A stretch of DNA of 36,076 nt, taken from assembly GCA_945921565.1 (NCBI GenBank), contig CAMEKY010000002.1, positions 1-36,076 on the forward strand. The letters run 5' to 3'. A program made the translations under genes and the position numbers. Under the pieces are notes generated by a model. The model was not told where the DNA came from, did no database searches, and saw nothing but the letters and a program-made list of their open reading frames with translations. Source of the DNA: an uncultured Clostridium sp. GTDB taxonomy: Bacteria; Bacillota_I; Bacilli_A; Acholeplasmatales; Anaeroplasmataceae. Position 1 is the stretch's first letter. Each line of letters opens with the position of its first letter. Of the stretch, positions 8,796 to 18,470 are shown piece after piece.

Positions 8796-9665
8796 ATGAT
8801 AGAAATAAAGGAATTAACCAAAAGCTTTGGCCCAAAAGAAGTCCTTGATGGCGTATCGCTTTCAATAAGTGAAGGTCAGGTTTTTGGACTTGTTGGAATA
8901 AATGGTGCCGGGAAGTCAACATTACTACGCCTAATATCAGGTGTTTATAAGCCGGATAATGGATGTGTTTTAATTGATGGGGAGAATGTCTTTGATAACC
9001 CCCAGGCAAAATCTAAACTTTTCTTTTTGCCTGATGAACCATTTTATGGACATAAGATCACACCAAGAAATATAATTAATGAGTATAAAGTATTTTATGA
9101 TTTAGATGAAAAGAAATATTTTGAGATAGTAAATAGCTTTAAGTTACCACTAGATAAATCAATGTTTAATTTTTCTAAGGGTATGAAAAGACAAGTGTTT
9201 ATTGCCCTTGCAATTTCAATTAAGCCTAAATATTTATTACTAGATGAAGCATTTGATGGATTAGATCCTCTTGCTAGAATGTATGCTAAGAATTATTTGC
9301 TAGAATTAACCCAAAATGGTAGTACGGTTATTATATCATCACACTCATTAAGGGAACTTTCAGACATTTGTAATTCATATGGCCTTATTGATAATAAAAA
9401 GGTAGGATTTAGTTATATTGATGGTCAAATTACAACTTACCATAAGTATCAGACAGCATTTGCAAAAGAGCCAAAAGAAGAAGATTTTAAATTTGAATAT
9501 TTAAAATATAACCAAACCAAAAGAATTGTGGAATTCCTTAGCTATAGCGATATTGATAAGTTTACTAAAGAAATATCACCTTATAATCCACTAATAATAG
9601 ATGAGATTAATGTTGACTTTGAGGAAAGATTTGTCCTTGAGGTAAAGGATGGTGATTTAAAATGA
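8796..9665 (+). CDS. ABC transporter ATP-binding protein
   Basis: 289 residues. Walker A GINGAGKS is at 34-41, the signature is the variant FSKGMKRQ (~126-133), Walker B ends in LLLDE (D150, E151), and the switch histidine lies in ISSHS. The sequence resembles the ATPases of YtrB-type exporters. The last ~80 residues are an accessory region outside the core fold. The gene overlaps the permease gene by four bases (ATGA), which implies translational coupling and a two-subunit transporter. The substrate cannot be told; its place next to a DUF4097 lipoprotein suggests a cell-envelope role (inference). Confidence 0.9.
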   Translation: MIEIKELTKSFGPKEVLDGVSLSISEGQVFGLVGINGAGKSTLLRLISGVYKPDNGCVLIDGENVFDNPQAKSKLFFLPDEPFYGHKITPRNIINEYKVFYDLDEKKYFEIVNSFKLPLDKSMFNFSKGMKRQVFIALAISIKPKYLLLDEAFDGLDPLARMYAKNYLLELTQNGSTVIISSHSLRELSDICNSYGLIDNKKVGFSYIDGQITTYHKYQTAFAKEPKEEDFKFEYLKYNQTKRIVEFLSYSDIDKFTKEISPYNPLIIDEINVDFEERFVLEVKDGDLK

Positions 9666-10678
9666 TGAAGATGATTAAATTTTACCTTAAAGATAACTTA
9701 TTATCCTTTATAATTACAACAGTTATTGCGACTGCTCTTGGAGTTTGTATTATTTCATCCAATGATTTAATCTACACAAGATATTATGATGATTTGAAAA
9801 CAGCTGAAACTTCAGTGTTTATCTATTTCATTGTATTAATTATGATACTTACAATTGCTACCCCTATTTCGTTACTTAATTTTAAAATGAAAAAAATAGG
9901 TATTGATAAATATTATTCATTACCTATTAAAAAGAATATGTTATATTTAGCTAAATATCTTTCAGGATTATTATTAATTTTTATCCCATATTTCATATCA
10001 TTTTTTGCATCATTTTTGGTTATCTTAATGAAGGATAATTTGTACAGTTATGGCTTTATTTGGCTATTATTTATAGTTATGCTATTATGTTCAATTTGTA
10101 TATATACAATTATATTTTTCACAATATATTGCCAAAATACAATGGTTGATGGAATCGTAATTGTTGGTATAGTCGCAATACTTTTACCGGGAATGATTCT
10201 TACTGCAAATAATTTTTATAATTCTGTATGTGTTTTAATTAATAAACCTACAAGCTATTTCATTGAAGATGCACCGAATTTCTTCTTGTTTTCACCACTA
10301 TTTTCAACCTATAGCCTTATTAGCAATAAGATTGCAGGTTTATCTGTAAATATTGAAACAGGACAAATCATAAGCTATGTTGTGTTGTTAGTTGGGGCCA
10401 TAGCTGCAGTTTTTGCATTCTTATTTAAGTCAAAGCGCGAAAAAGCAGAGGACACATTAGAAAAATCAAATAGCTGGTTTGGTTATAAGCTTTTCGTACC
10501 AATAATTGCTACATATTTACTTGCCTTAATGCCATATTTTTACGGTTGGCTTTTAAGTATTTCATGCTTATATGTTGGTCATTTAATCTACCGAAGAACG
10601 TTTAAGCTAAATAGATCATCATGGATTACAATAATAGTATTTTCTGTTCTCGCACTTATTTATGTAATAGTACTTTAA
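9662..10678 (+). CDS. ABC transporter permease (ABC-2-like membrane subunit)
   Basis: 338 residues with about eight hydrophobic segments spread along the chain and no soluble domain, as expected for the membrane partner of the ATPase whose stop codon it overlaps. A basic loop with LPIKKNMLYLAKYLSG after the second helix resembles the coupling region of ABC-2 type permeases. No substrate-specific motif is recognised. The unit ends at a strong terminator. Confidence 0.8.
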   Translation: MMKMIKFYLKDNLLSFIITTVIATALGVCIISSNDLIYTRYYDDLKTAETSVFIYFIVLIMILTIATPISLLNFKMKKIGIDKYYSLPIKKNMLYLAKYLSGLLLIFIPYFISFFASFLVILMKDNLYSYGFIWLLFIVMLLCSICIYTIIFFTIYCQNTMVDGIVIVGIVAILLPGMILTANNFYNSVCVLINKPTSYFIEDAPNFFLFSPLFSTYSLISNKIAGLSVNIETGQIISYVVLLVGAIAAVFAFLFKSKREKAEDTLEKSNSWFGYKLFVPIIATYLLALMPYFYGWLLSISCLYVGHLIYRRTFKLNRSSWITIIVFSVLALIYVIVL

Positions 10679-10682
10679 TTAA

Positions 10683-10728
10683 AAGCTCCTTTCTAAATGA
10701 ATTATTCATTGTGAAGGGAGTTTTTTTT
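10683..10728 (+). terminator. Intrinsic terminator after the ABC operon
   Basis: CTCCTTTC (10686-10693) pairs with GAAGGGAG (10713-10720), one G-T wobble, with an inner ATGAAT/ATTCAT extension, followed by eight T. Confidence 0.85.
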
Positions 10729-10750
10729 GTTATCTTACTGCGTACATTTT

Positions 10751-10780
10751 TTGACATTTATACTAAGATAATGGTATAAT
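10751..10780 (+). promoter_or_regulatory. Strong sigma-A promoter of the seven-gene operon
   Basis: Perfect TTGACA (10751-10756), an 18-bp spacer, and an extended -10, TGGTATAAT, with TATAAT at 10775-10780. AAAGGAGG and the ATG at 10808 follow after a very short leader. Confidence 0.85.
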
Positions 10781-10807
10781 TATATGTAAAGTAAAGGAGG
10801 TCTTCAT

Positions 10808-13717
10808 ATGCAAGAATTTTATTTTCAATGTGTAAAAAAAGACACAATGCAAGTTGGTATTACTAATGATGAACAATTTAACCAAAGACTTCTTGAAAAG
10901 CTATTGAATTCAAAATTAAAAGAATTTTCATATAAGGATAATGCTCAGCTTTTTGATTCGGCACCATATGTAGAGGTGAATGTTCACGAAAATGAAGATT
11001 CATATTATGTTATTGTAATGCCAGATTATCAGATTTCACAGCTTGAGAAGTACGTTCCTACCCTTAAAGGAATCTTTTTTGATTATGATAAAAGCTGTGA
11101 TTATATATCATTCTATAGTCCTAATTATGATTTAAATTTAAGTGTCGATTTAAGTGATTTGTTAGATGTCGAAATGAATCCATTTATGGTTGAAAAAGAA
11201 GATTTCGAGGCTTTTACTTCTTTAATTAGAACTATAAAACGTGCAAGAAAAATGGAATTTGATATGAATTTTAAATCTAAAATAACCGGGAAATTGACTA
11301 CGTTTACCTTAGAATCGTCATATTATTCAAATTTTCATTGCTACGGATATTTAACGGATATTGATAAATATGTTAAAGAAATCAATAGACTTACAGATCT
11401 ATCAAATAAAGATAGCTTAACTGGCTTATTTAATAAGCAATATATAACCTCTTATGCTAACCAAATGATTGATCTTGCTGGCCCAAAGGATAAGATTATG
11501 ATAGGAATAATTGATATCGATTATTTTAAAAATGTTAATGACACATATGGACATTTGTTTGGCGATAAGCTTTTAATTCAGTTCTCTAATTCTTTAAAGA
11601 AGAGCATTGGGAAGAATGGAATTGTTGGTAGAATTGGTGGAGATGAATTTTTATTTGTATTTAAGGTTGAACAAACCGATGAAGAATATTTGAAACCAAT
11701 CTGTCGTACAATTAGAGATGATATAAGGAATATTAAGTTTGAGGGTGCGAAGCAATTTGTTATCACTTCAACAATGGGTGTTGCATGCTATCCAAAGGAT
11801 GCTACAAGCTATAATGATTTATTTGAATGTGCAGATAAGGCTTTATATAGAGGGAAGCTTAAGGGTCGCGATTGCTATATTATTTACGATGAGTCGAAGC
11901 ATAAGAGTATTTCAAGAGAAGAAACAAGTAATTTTATTGGAAATCCAGAAAGAAGGCGTTCAGACGCTACATTTATTTCAGAATGCTTAGATTCTTTACT
12001 TGCTGCGTCAAACTTGGAAAAAGAGATTGACACAATTGTTTCTAAAATTGCTAATCATTTTAGAATTGACCGTATTACAATTTCAGATGAGAATTTGAAG
12101 ATTTTATTTCAATACAGTCAGGACAATAGCTATTTACATAAGGGATATGAGTTACTAAAGAAACCAGAATATCAAGCACTTTTTACTGATAATATGCTTC
12201 AAATCACAGATGTTGGCCAATTGAGAATGAAAAATCCAGAAATTATGGATTTCTATACTAAGGAACATATTAAATCTTTAGTTCAAATTGTTTTTAAACG
12301 TAATGGCTTAATAACAGGCTTTATATCATTTGATATGTATTTAGAGCGTAGAACATGGCAGCCTTCTGAGTTAATGTATTTTAATATTCTATCAAAGATT
12401 ATTTCAGGATTCTTTAATAAATATCAAACAGAACAGCAGCTTGAGCAAATCCAATATATGGATGAAACAACAGGAATATATAACTTTGCAAAGTTTAGAA
12501 ACGATATTATTTCACATAATTATGTATACGAAAAGGGATATTTCATTTTATTTGATGTTAAAGATTTTAAAGTAATAGATGAGAAGTATGGATATAAGAT
12601 TGGTAATGATGTTTTAATGGTAATTGCTCAGGTAATGGCAGAGTTATCATGTAGTGGTGGCTATTATTGTCGTGTGCATGATGATGTTTTTGCAATGTAC
12701 CAAGAATATTGTTCTGATGATGATGTAGTAAACTTCTTTAATCGGATTAATGAAGAGGCTGTAAAGCATTTAAGGAATATGGGCTTAAACTTTGATGTTA
12801 AGGCTACTGCAGGTGTATCTATCTACGTAAATAGTGAGGTTGTAGATTTTACTGAGTTAATTGATCATGCGAATGATGCTAGAAAATATGCTAAAAATAA
12901 CGGTAAGAGTATAGCGTTTTATAGTGATGATGTTAATAGAGAATCTTTGCATGTTAAATTAATTGAAAGTAGAATGGATTCTGCTCTTGCAAATGGGGAG
13001 TTTGAGGTATATCTTCAGCCATGCTTTGACATTAAGAATAAGACTATTGAGTCATATGAGGCATTAGTTAGATGGAATTTTGATAAAGAAGTCTTAACTC
13101 CAGGAAGCTTTATTCCTGTTTTTGAAAAGAATGGCTTTATTAAGCAAATGGATTTTTATGTATTTGAAAAAGTTATTCAAACCATAAAAAAGTGGGAGCA
13201 ACATGGCTACCATATGTGTCCAATATCAGTAAACATTTCTAAATGTCATCTATCAGATTCAATGTTTTTAACCGAGCTAAATGCGTTATTTGACAAATAT
13301 CAAGCAAATAAAGCTTATTTTGCACTTGAGGTAACTGAGTCATTATTTGATGGTGACAGTATATATATGATTAACTTTTTAAAGAATGCAGCTTTAGAGG
13401 GCTATAAAATATTTTTAGATAACTTTGGTGTTGCATACTCAGCACTATCAATTCTTTCAAAATTGCCTATTGATGCGTTAAAGCTAAATAGGTCATTTAT
13501 CGAAAATGATGTTTATGCTGAAAAAGAATTGTTAATTGTTAAAAACATAATACGATTGGCTAAGGAATTAGGTATTAATGTAATATCTGAGGGTATTGAA
13601 ACAAAGAGTCAATCAATCGGAATGAAGAAATTGCATTGCGATTACGCCCAAGGCTATTATTATTCTAAGCCTATGCCAATTGCGATGATAGAAAAAGATT
13701 TGAAAAAGAGAAAATAA
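10808..13717 (+). CDS. GGDEF-GAF-GGDEF-EAL protein: predicted diguanylate cyclase with impaired EAL domain
   Basis: 969 residues, no membrane helix. After an N-terminal sensor-like region (1-~195) comes a complete GGDEF domain (~198-365) with GGDEF at 277-281 and DIDYFKNVND; no RxxD inhibitory site precedes it. A GAF-like domain (~390-545) follows, then a second GGDEF domain (~550-710) whose signature is HDDVF and is probably inactive. The EAL domain (~715-965) keeps E751 of EALVRW, the Asn of VNIS, the Glu of EVTES and the Gln of QGYYYSKP. DDFG, however, has become D871-N872-F-G and KxD has become K892-L-N894, losing two conserved acidic residues. I infer net c-di-GMP synthesis with the EAL as a sensor or weak enzyme. 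The start is fixed by AAAGGAGG. First gene of a long operon. Confidence 0.88.
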   Translation: MQEFYFQCVKKDTMQVGITNDEQFNQRLLEKLLNSKLKEFSYKDNAQLFDSAPYVEVNVHENEDSYYVIVMPDYQISQLEKYVPTLKGIFFDYDKSCDYISFYSPNYDLNLSVDLSDLLDVEMNPFMVEKEDFEAFTSLIRTIKRARKMEFDMNFKSKITGKLTTFTLESSYYSNFHCYGYLTDIDKYVKEINRLTDLSNKDSLTGLFNKQYITSYANQMIDLAGPKDKIMIGIIDIDYFKNVNDTYGHLFGDKLLIQFSNSLKKSIGKNGIVGRIGGDEFLFVFKVEQTDEEYLKPICRTIRDDIRNIKFEGAKQFVITSTMGVACYPKDATSYNDLFECADKALYRGKLKGRDCYIIYDESKHKSISREETSNFIGNPERRRSDATFISECLDSLLAASNLEKEIDTIVSKIANHFRIDRITISDENLKILFQYSQDNSYLHKGYELLKKPEYQALFTDNMLQITDVGQLRMKNPEIMDFYTKEHIKSLVQIVFKRNGLITGFISFDMYLERRTWQPSELMYFNILSKIISGFFNKYQTEQQLEQIQYMDETTGIYNFAKFRNDIISHNYVYEKGYFILFDVKDFKVIDEKYGYKIGNDVLMVIAQVMAELSCSGGYYCRVHDDVFAMYQEYCSDDDVVNFFNRINEEAVKHLRNMGLNFDVKATAGVSIYVNSEVVDFTELIDHANDARKYAKNNGKSIAFYSDDVNRESLHVKLIESRMDSALANGEFEVYLQPCFDIKNKTIESYEALVRWNFDKEVLTPGSFIPVFEKNGFIKQMDFYVFEKVIQTIKKWEQHGYHMCPISVNISKCHLSDSMFLTELNALFDKYQANKAYFALEVTESLFDGDSIYMINFLKNAALEGYKIFLDNFGVAYSALSILSKLPIDALKLNRSFIENDVYAEKELLIVKNIIRLAKELGINVISEGIETKSQSIGMKKLHCDYAQGYYYSKPMPIAMIEKDLKKRK

Positions 13718-13730
13718 ATGGTGATAATAT

Positions 13731-14765
13731 ATGAATATGGATTTTAAGTGTAAGCTTCCAATTCCTCTTGAGGTGAAGAAAATGTATCCAGTAACACCTG
13801 AGATGCAGAAGCAAAAAGAAAAAAACGATGAAGAAATAAAAAAAATATTTAGGGGAGAAAGTGATAGATTACTTCTTATAATCGGACCTTGTTCTGCTGA
13901 TAGAGAGGACGCAGTATTAGATTATATGAAGAGATTGCGTGATTTAGCAAAAAAGGTAGAAAATGAAATATTAATTGTTCCCAGATTATATACAAATAAG
14001 CCTAGAACAACAGGCCAAGGCTATAAGGGAATGTTACATCAACCTGATCCAAATGGCGCTCCAGATATGCTAAAGGGTGTAATTTCAATTAGAAAACTTC
14101 ATATGGATGTATTAAAAGAAACAGGCTTTAGCTGTGCAGATGAAATGCTATACCCTGATAATTTTAGATATCTTTCTGATTTGTTGTCATATGTTGCAGT
14201 AGGTGCACGTTCTGTTGAAAACCAACAGCATCGTTTAACCGCATCTGGAATAGATGCGCCTGTAGGTATGAAAAATCCAACAGGCGGTGATTTATCAGTT
14301 ATGCTTAATGCGATTAATGCTGCCCAGCACGGACATGTATTTATTTATCGTGGTTGGGAGGTTGAGTCTCACGGAAATTTACTAACTCATGCAATTTTAC
14401 GTGGATTTGTTGATGATCATGGTATATCTCATCCTAATTATCATTACGAGGATTTAGTATATTTAAATGAGTTATATAAAAAATCAGGGCTTGAAAATCC
14501 TGGAGTAATAATAGACTGCAATCATTCAAATTCAGCCAAGCAATATCTTGAACAAGTAAGAATTGCTAAAGAGGTTCTACATTCTACAAGACATAACCCT
14601 GAAATTAAAAAGCTTGTAAAAGGCTTAATGATTGAATCATATCTAGAGGATGGCTGTCAAGCAGTAGATGGAAAAGAATATGGGAAATCTATTACTGATC
14701 CATGCTTAGGATGGGAAAAGACGGAAAAGCTAGTTCTTGAGCTTGCTGAGCTTAGAAAACTATAA
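13731..14765 (+). CDS. aroF: 3-deoxy-7-phosphoheptulonate (DAHP) synthase, class I AroFGH type
   Basis: 344 residues, the usual length of the AroF/G/H family. It joins phosphoenolpyruvate and erythrose-4-phosphate in the first step of the shikimate pathway. Diagnostic stretches are IIGPCSADRE, RLYTNKPRTTGQGYKG, GARSVENQQHR, GMKNPTGGDL, IYRGWEVESHG and DCNHSNSAKQ, carrying the PEP-binding and metal-binding residues. The start 14 nt after the previous gene has only a weak GGTGAT ribosome site, so it is probably translated by read-through from the upstream c-di-GMP gene. No other shikimate gene is nearby and no T-box or attenuator precedes it. A second ATG two codons in is possible. Confidence 0.95.
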   Translation: MNMDFKCKLPIPLEVKKMYPVTPEMQKQKEKNDEEIKKIFRGESDRLLLIIGPCSADREDAVLDYMKRLRDLAKKVENEILIVPRLYTNKPRTTGQGYKGMLHQPDPNGAPDMLKGVISIRKLHMDVLKETGFSCADEMLYPDNFRYLSDLLSYVAVGARSVENQQHRLTASGIDAPVGMKNPTGGDLSVMLNAINAAQHGHVFIYRGWEVESHGNLLTHAILRGFVDDHGISHPNYHYEDLVYLNELYKKSGLENPGVIIDCNHSNSAKQYLEQVRIAKEVLHSTRHNPEIKKLVKGLMIESYLEDGCQAVDGKEYGKSITDPCLGWEKTEKLVLELAELRKL

Positions 14766-14794
14766 AATAAGAAATTATTAATAAGGAGGTTTTT

Positions 14795-15418
14795 ATGTTA
14801 GATTCATATAAGGATTTTAAATCATTTTTAGAAAAAGAAATTAAACCTTTAGCATCAAAGCCTTCTTTATTACTACATACTTGTTGTGCTCCATGCTCAT
14901 CTGCTACTATAGAACTACTTAACGAATACTTTAATATTACTATATTTTATTCTAATGATAATATATATCCGTATGATGAATTTCGTCATCGGCTTGAGGA
15001 ACAAATTAGATTTGCTAGTTATTACAATATAAACGTCATTTTTGATGAGTATAATAATGATGATTATAATAATGCAATAAAAGGCAATGAAAATTTAGGG
15101 GAAAGGTCTAAGCGTTGTTATTTATGCTACTCACTTAGACTTAGAAAAACAGCAATAAAGGCTAAAAAATTAAATTACGATTACTTTACAACCTCGTTAT
15201 CAATTTCGCCATACAAGGTATCAAATTGGATTAATGAAATAGGATATAATTTAGAAAAAGAATTGAATGTTAAATTTTTATATTCTGATTTTAAAAAAGA
15301 AGAGGGATATAAAAAAAGTATCGTACTGTCAAATAAATATGGCTTATATCGTCAGGATTATTGTGGCTGTGTTTATTCAAAAAAGGAAAGAGATGAAGTA
15401 AAATGTCAAGAGCACTAG
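14795..15418 (+). CDS. queH: Epoxyqueuosine reductase QueH (DUF208 family)
   Basis: 207 residues. The cysteine motif TCCAPC (C30, C31, C34), the second pair in RCYLCYSLRL and the C-terminal YRQDYCGCVYS (C190, C192) match QueH, the non-cobalamin enzyme that reduces epoxyqueuosine to queuosine in tRNA and carries metal sites bound by these cysteines. AAGGAGG lies 5 nt before the ATG. The last 16 bases overlap the next gene. No other queuosine gene is in the window. Confidence 0.93.
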   Translation: MLDSYKDFKSFLEKEIKPLASKPSLLLHTCCAPCSSATIELLNEYFNITIFYSNDNIYPYDEFRHRLEEQIRFASYYNINVIFDEYNNDDYNNAIKGNENLGERSKRCYLCYSLRLRKTAIKAKKLNYDYFTTSLSISPYKVSNWINEIGYNLEKELNVKFLYSDFKKEEGYKKSIVLSNKYGLYRQDYCGCVYSKKERDEVKCQEH

Positions 15419-16707
15419 TACTTTGTGGTGGTGGTTCGAAGGGATCGTATGAAATGGGAGCTTGGACTGCACTTAAGGAATTAAACGAAGAATTTGATAT
15501 TGTAACTGGCACATCTATTGGTTGCTTGAATGCGGCAATGTACTCATCTGGTAAATATGATAGATGCCTTGAGCTTTGGAACAAAATTGAAGTTGGAATG
15601 ATTATGGAATCAGGCTTTAATTTTGAAAATAACGGGATCAAAACTGGATTAAAAAGTAAAAAGGATTTTTTATCATTTTTTGGAAAATATGTATCTAATT
15701 TAGGGACTGATATTAAGCCCTTTTTAAAATTAATGGATGAGTATCTAGATGTAGACGCTATTCATAATTCAAGTATTAAGCTTGGAATATGTACTGCTAA
15801 ATTCCCGTCTATGAAGGGTTGTGAGGTTGTTGCTCAAGAAATTGACAAGGAGCTAATTAAACCATATATTTTAGCCTCAGCTTCATGCTTTCCGATATTC
15901 CCTGTTTGCAAAATTGGGAAAGATTCATATGTTGATGGAGGGTACTATGATAACCTTCCAATTAATTTTGCAATTAATTTAGGTGCGACCAATTTAGTAG
16001 TTGTTGACTTAAATCCAAATCCTACGCATAAGGAATACTTAAACAAACCTTATGTTAAATATATCCATCCAACTAGAAGTTTAGGAAGTTTTATGCTATT
16101 TGATAGACATATTATTGAGGCCAATATGCAGCTTGGATATTTAGATACATTAAGAAAATATGGAAAATATGATGGATTTAGGTACTATTTTAAAAAAGAA
16201 CAAACTACTCCAGCAGGAGTTAGAGAATACGTTTTAGATATAGCAAATATAATAGCCAAATCTAGAAGACAAGGCCTTAAAACTGTTATAAAGCCTGAGG
16301 CAGATGGTGATATATATGCAATATTAGAAAAATATACATATAATCCTCTTTCTGATTATGACTATTTTTTAAGAAGCTTAGAAATTGTAGCGGAAATGTT
16401 TAATTTAGATTATTTACATATTTATAACGTAAAGGAAATGGCTAGAATTATATTTGATTCAATTTTGCAGACTGAATTAGTTGATGATATTCTAGATGGT
16501 TATAGACTATTAAAGCCAAATAAACAAAAGGAAATGCTTCTTAAGATTAACGATGTAACATTGTTAAGATATTTAGTTAATAAAATTTTAGCCAATGTTT
16601 GTCCAGATGAGGAATTTATAATTAATTTATCGCTTACAAAGCCTTATGTATTTATAGGATATTCATTAATTAAAGCCATGTTTAATTTTTTAGGGGATTA
16701 TATTTAA
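15403..16707 (+). CDS. Patatin-like phospholipase family protein
   Basis: 434 residues. The oxyanion loop GGGSKGSYEMG (9-19), the nucleophile elbow GTSIG (S38) and the second catalytic residue in DGGYYDN (D178) form the patatin Ser-Asp dyad, so lipid acyl hydrolase activity is likely. No signal peptide; a cytoplasmic or membrane-face role is expected. Residues ~300-434 form a helical C-terminal extension without a recognised domain. The ATG overlaps the end of queH by 16 bp and has AGGAAAGAG upstream; the stop overlaps the next start by one base (TAATG), so translation of the three genes is probably coupled. Confidence 0.88.
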   Translation: MSRALVLCGGGSKGSYEMGAWTALKELNEEFDIVTGTSIGCLNAAMYSSGKYDRCLELWNKIEVGMIMESGFNFENNGIKTGLKSKKDFLSFFGKYVSNLGTDIKPFLKLMDEYLDVDAIHNSSIKLGICTAKFPSMKGCEVVAQEIDKELIKPYILASASCFPIFPVCKIGKDSYVDGGYYDNLPINFAINLGATNLVVVDLNPNPTHKEYLNKPYVKYIHPTRSLGSFMLFDRHIIEANMQLGYLDTLRKYGKYDGFRYYFKKEQTTPAGVREYVLDIANIIAKSRRQGLKTVIKPEADGDIYAILEKYTYNPLSDYDYFLRSLEIVAEMFNLDYLHIYNVKEMARIIFDSILQTELVDDILDGYRLLKPNKQKEMLLKINDVTLLRYLVNKILANVCPDEEFIINLSLTKPYVFIGYSLIKAMFNFLGDYI

Positions 16708-17792
16708 TGAAAACTAAAATTGTGAACTTAACTTTAGACTTGAATAGAAGATTATTATTTATAAGTGATATTCATGGCAATCTTGACCTTTTAAAAAAAG
16801 GCTTAGACAAGGTTAAATTTTGTGATGATGATTATTTGTTTATATTAGGAGATTTTATTGAAAAACATGACGATAATATAAGCATATTAGATTATATTAT
16901 GATGCTTGATAAGAAGGAAAATGTATTTGTTTTACAAGGAAATTGTGATAATGTGTTAGAATACATGATTAGTAATGTTAATCAAGACCTTCTTAAAAAC
17001 TATGCTTTTAAAAAAAAGAATACAATATTATTAAATTTTGCTAAAAAATTAAATATAGAGATTACACCATCCTCAGATATGGAGGAGCTTTGTAATAAAT
17101 TTTATATTCATTTTAAAAAGTACTATGATTATGTCCTAAGTTTACCTCATGCATATATTATTAATAACAAAATATGTACAGTTCATGGAGGAATTGATGA
17201 TTTTAACAATATCAATTCTAATGCTATAAGTTTAATGAAAAATGACGGCTTTTATTTTAAAAATCATAACCTAGATATGATTGAAATAGTTGGTCATTAT
17301 CCAACAATAAATTACAACAATGAAATACCTATGGTAAATTCAATTATTGATTTAGAAAAAAAAGTTATTTCAATTGATGGTGGGGTATCCGTTATTCCTT
17401 GGTGTCAGTTAAATATATTAGTATTACACAATCTAAATAGTATGAATTTTTACAATGAATATGTCGATTCATACCTAGAGGTTTTAGTAAAAGAAGATGA
17501 TTTAAACCAAAATCATAATCTATTTAACATTACGATTAACCCTATAAAGGTTGAAATTGAGGAATATGATGATGACTTTGTTATTGGCTATTATAACGAT
17601 AAAAAGCTATATATCCTTAAATCAATGCTAATAAAAAAGAATGATGGATATTACGCATATAATGCGTTTAATTATTTCCATTCTTTGGAAAAGAACGATA
17701 GAGTATCATTAGTTTACCAAGGTAATAATTTATCAATAATAAAAAAAGATGGTGTAGTAGGACTATGTCATACAAGGAGTCTTGCAATATGA
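16707..17792 (+). CDS. Calcineurin-like metallophosphoesterase
   Basis: 361 residues. The metal-binding motifs appear in order: SDIHGN (20-25), GDFIEKHDD (~49), GNCDN (replacing the usual GNHD/E), the Val-His-Gly-Gly stretch and VGHYP. This is the layout of PPP-type phosphatases and bis(5'-nucleosyl)-tetraphosphatases, acting on phosphoproteins or dinucleotides; the substrate is not evident. The final ~110 residues are an extra beta-rich region of unknown role. The ATG overlaps the upstream stop by one base and the TGA overlaps the next start by four. Confidence 0.82.
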   Translation: MKTKIVNLTLDLNRRLLFISDIHGNLDLLKKGLDKVKFCDDDYLFILGDFIEKHDDNISILDYIMMLDKKENVFVLQGNCDNVLEYMISNVNQDLLKNYAFKKKNTILLNFAKKLNIEITPSSDMEELCNKFYIHFKKYYDYVLSLPHAYIINNKICTVHGGIDDFNNINSNAISLMKNDGFYFKNHNLDMIEIVGHYPTINYNNEIPMVNSIIDLEKKVISIDGGVSVIPWCQLNILVLHNLNSMNFYNEYVDSYLEVLVKEDDLNQNHNLFNITINPIKVEIEEYDDDFVIGYYNDKKLYILKSMLIKKNDGYYAYNAFNYFHSLEKNDRVSLVYQGNNLSIIKKDGVVGLCHTRSLAI

Positions 17793-18463
17793 TGGAACAA
17801 GAATTTAAAAAATTAAAAAATGGATTTAAAATTAAATTAATATTAGCATTTAGTATATATATTATTATAACTGGTGGTCTTTTAGCCCTTTCTATAATAT
17901 ATCGTAAGCTATATTTATATTTGATTACTGTAGGTACATTTTTACTTTTATTACCAATTTTAATCTTACTTTTTAATCTTGGATTCAATCAAAAAAGAGA
18001 CAAATTATTAGTAGGTATTTTAAATGAGGAAAACAAATATGGCTTTGATATTGAGCTATATGGCAAGGTAGAAGGAAATGAGATTGAGGTTTTAAAAATA
18101 AATGAATATGCAACTTATTTTTCAATTTCTAATATTGTTAGATTCAAAAATGACACCAAAGAATTACTAGCATATACAGTTAAATTTGAGGCTGGAAAAA
18201 AAAGAGTCGTTGGTAAGGTTATAAGAGTTGACTATGACATGGTACCTTCAAAGAACGTTAGTAATAGCTATTTAAAAAACGCAAATTATTTAAAAAAGAT
18301 TAAGGTAGTAGAAAATAGCTTATATATATTTGTATCTGATTATATGAAGAATAAAACTTCAAAGCTATATTCACTTGAGGTTTTAGATTATAAAACTTAT
18401 CAAGATATTAAGGATAGAGTAGATAAGGAACTAAGTTTCTTGAATGAATTGCTAGAAAAGTAG
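17789..18463 (+). CDS. Uncharacterised two-helix membrane protein
   Basis: 224 residues from the ATG at 17789, chosen because AAGGAG (17774-17779) sits 9 nt upstream and because it makes an ATGA overlap with the previous gene; an earlier ATG at 17765 has no such site. Two adjacent membrane helices (~20-40 and ~45-68) are followed by ~150 mostly cytoplasmic residues with alternating beta strands and helices. I do not recognise the family. It sits between a phosphoesterase and a sensor kinase in one operon, 7 bp before the kinase. Confidence 0.7.
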   Translation: MMEQEFKKLKNGFKIKLILAFSIYIIITGGLLALSIIYRKLYLYLITVGTFLLLLPILILLFNLGFNQKRDKLLVGILNEENKYGFDIELYGKVEGNEIEVLKINEYATYFSISNIVRFKNDTKELLAYTVKFEAGKKRVVGKVIRVDYDMVPSKNVSNSYLKNANYLKKIKVVENSLYIFVSDYMKNKTSKLYSLEVLDYKTYQDIKDRVDKELSFLNELLEK

Positions 18464-18470
18464 GGATAAA

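Noticed and set aside
17765-17791. The earlier ATG at 17765 as the start of the small membrane protein
   Set aside because: AAGGAG lies downstream of it and fits the ATG at 17789, which also forms the ATGA overlap usual in this operon.
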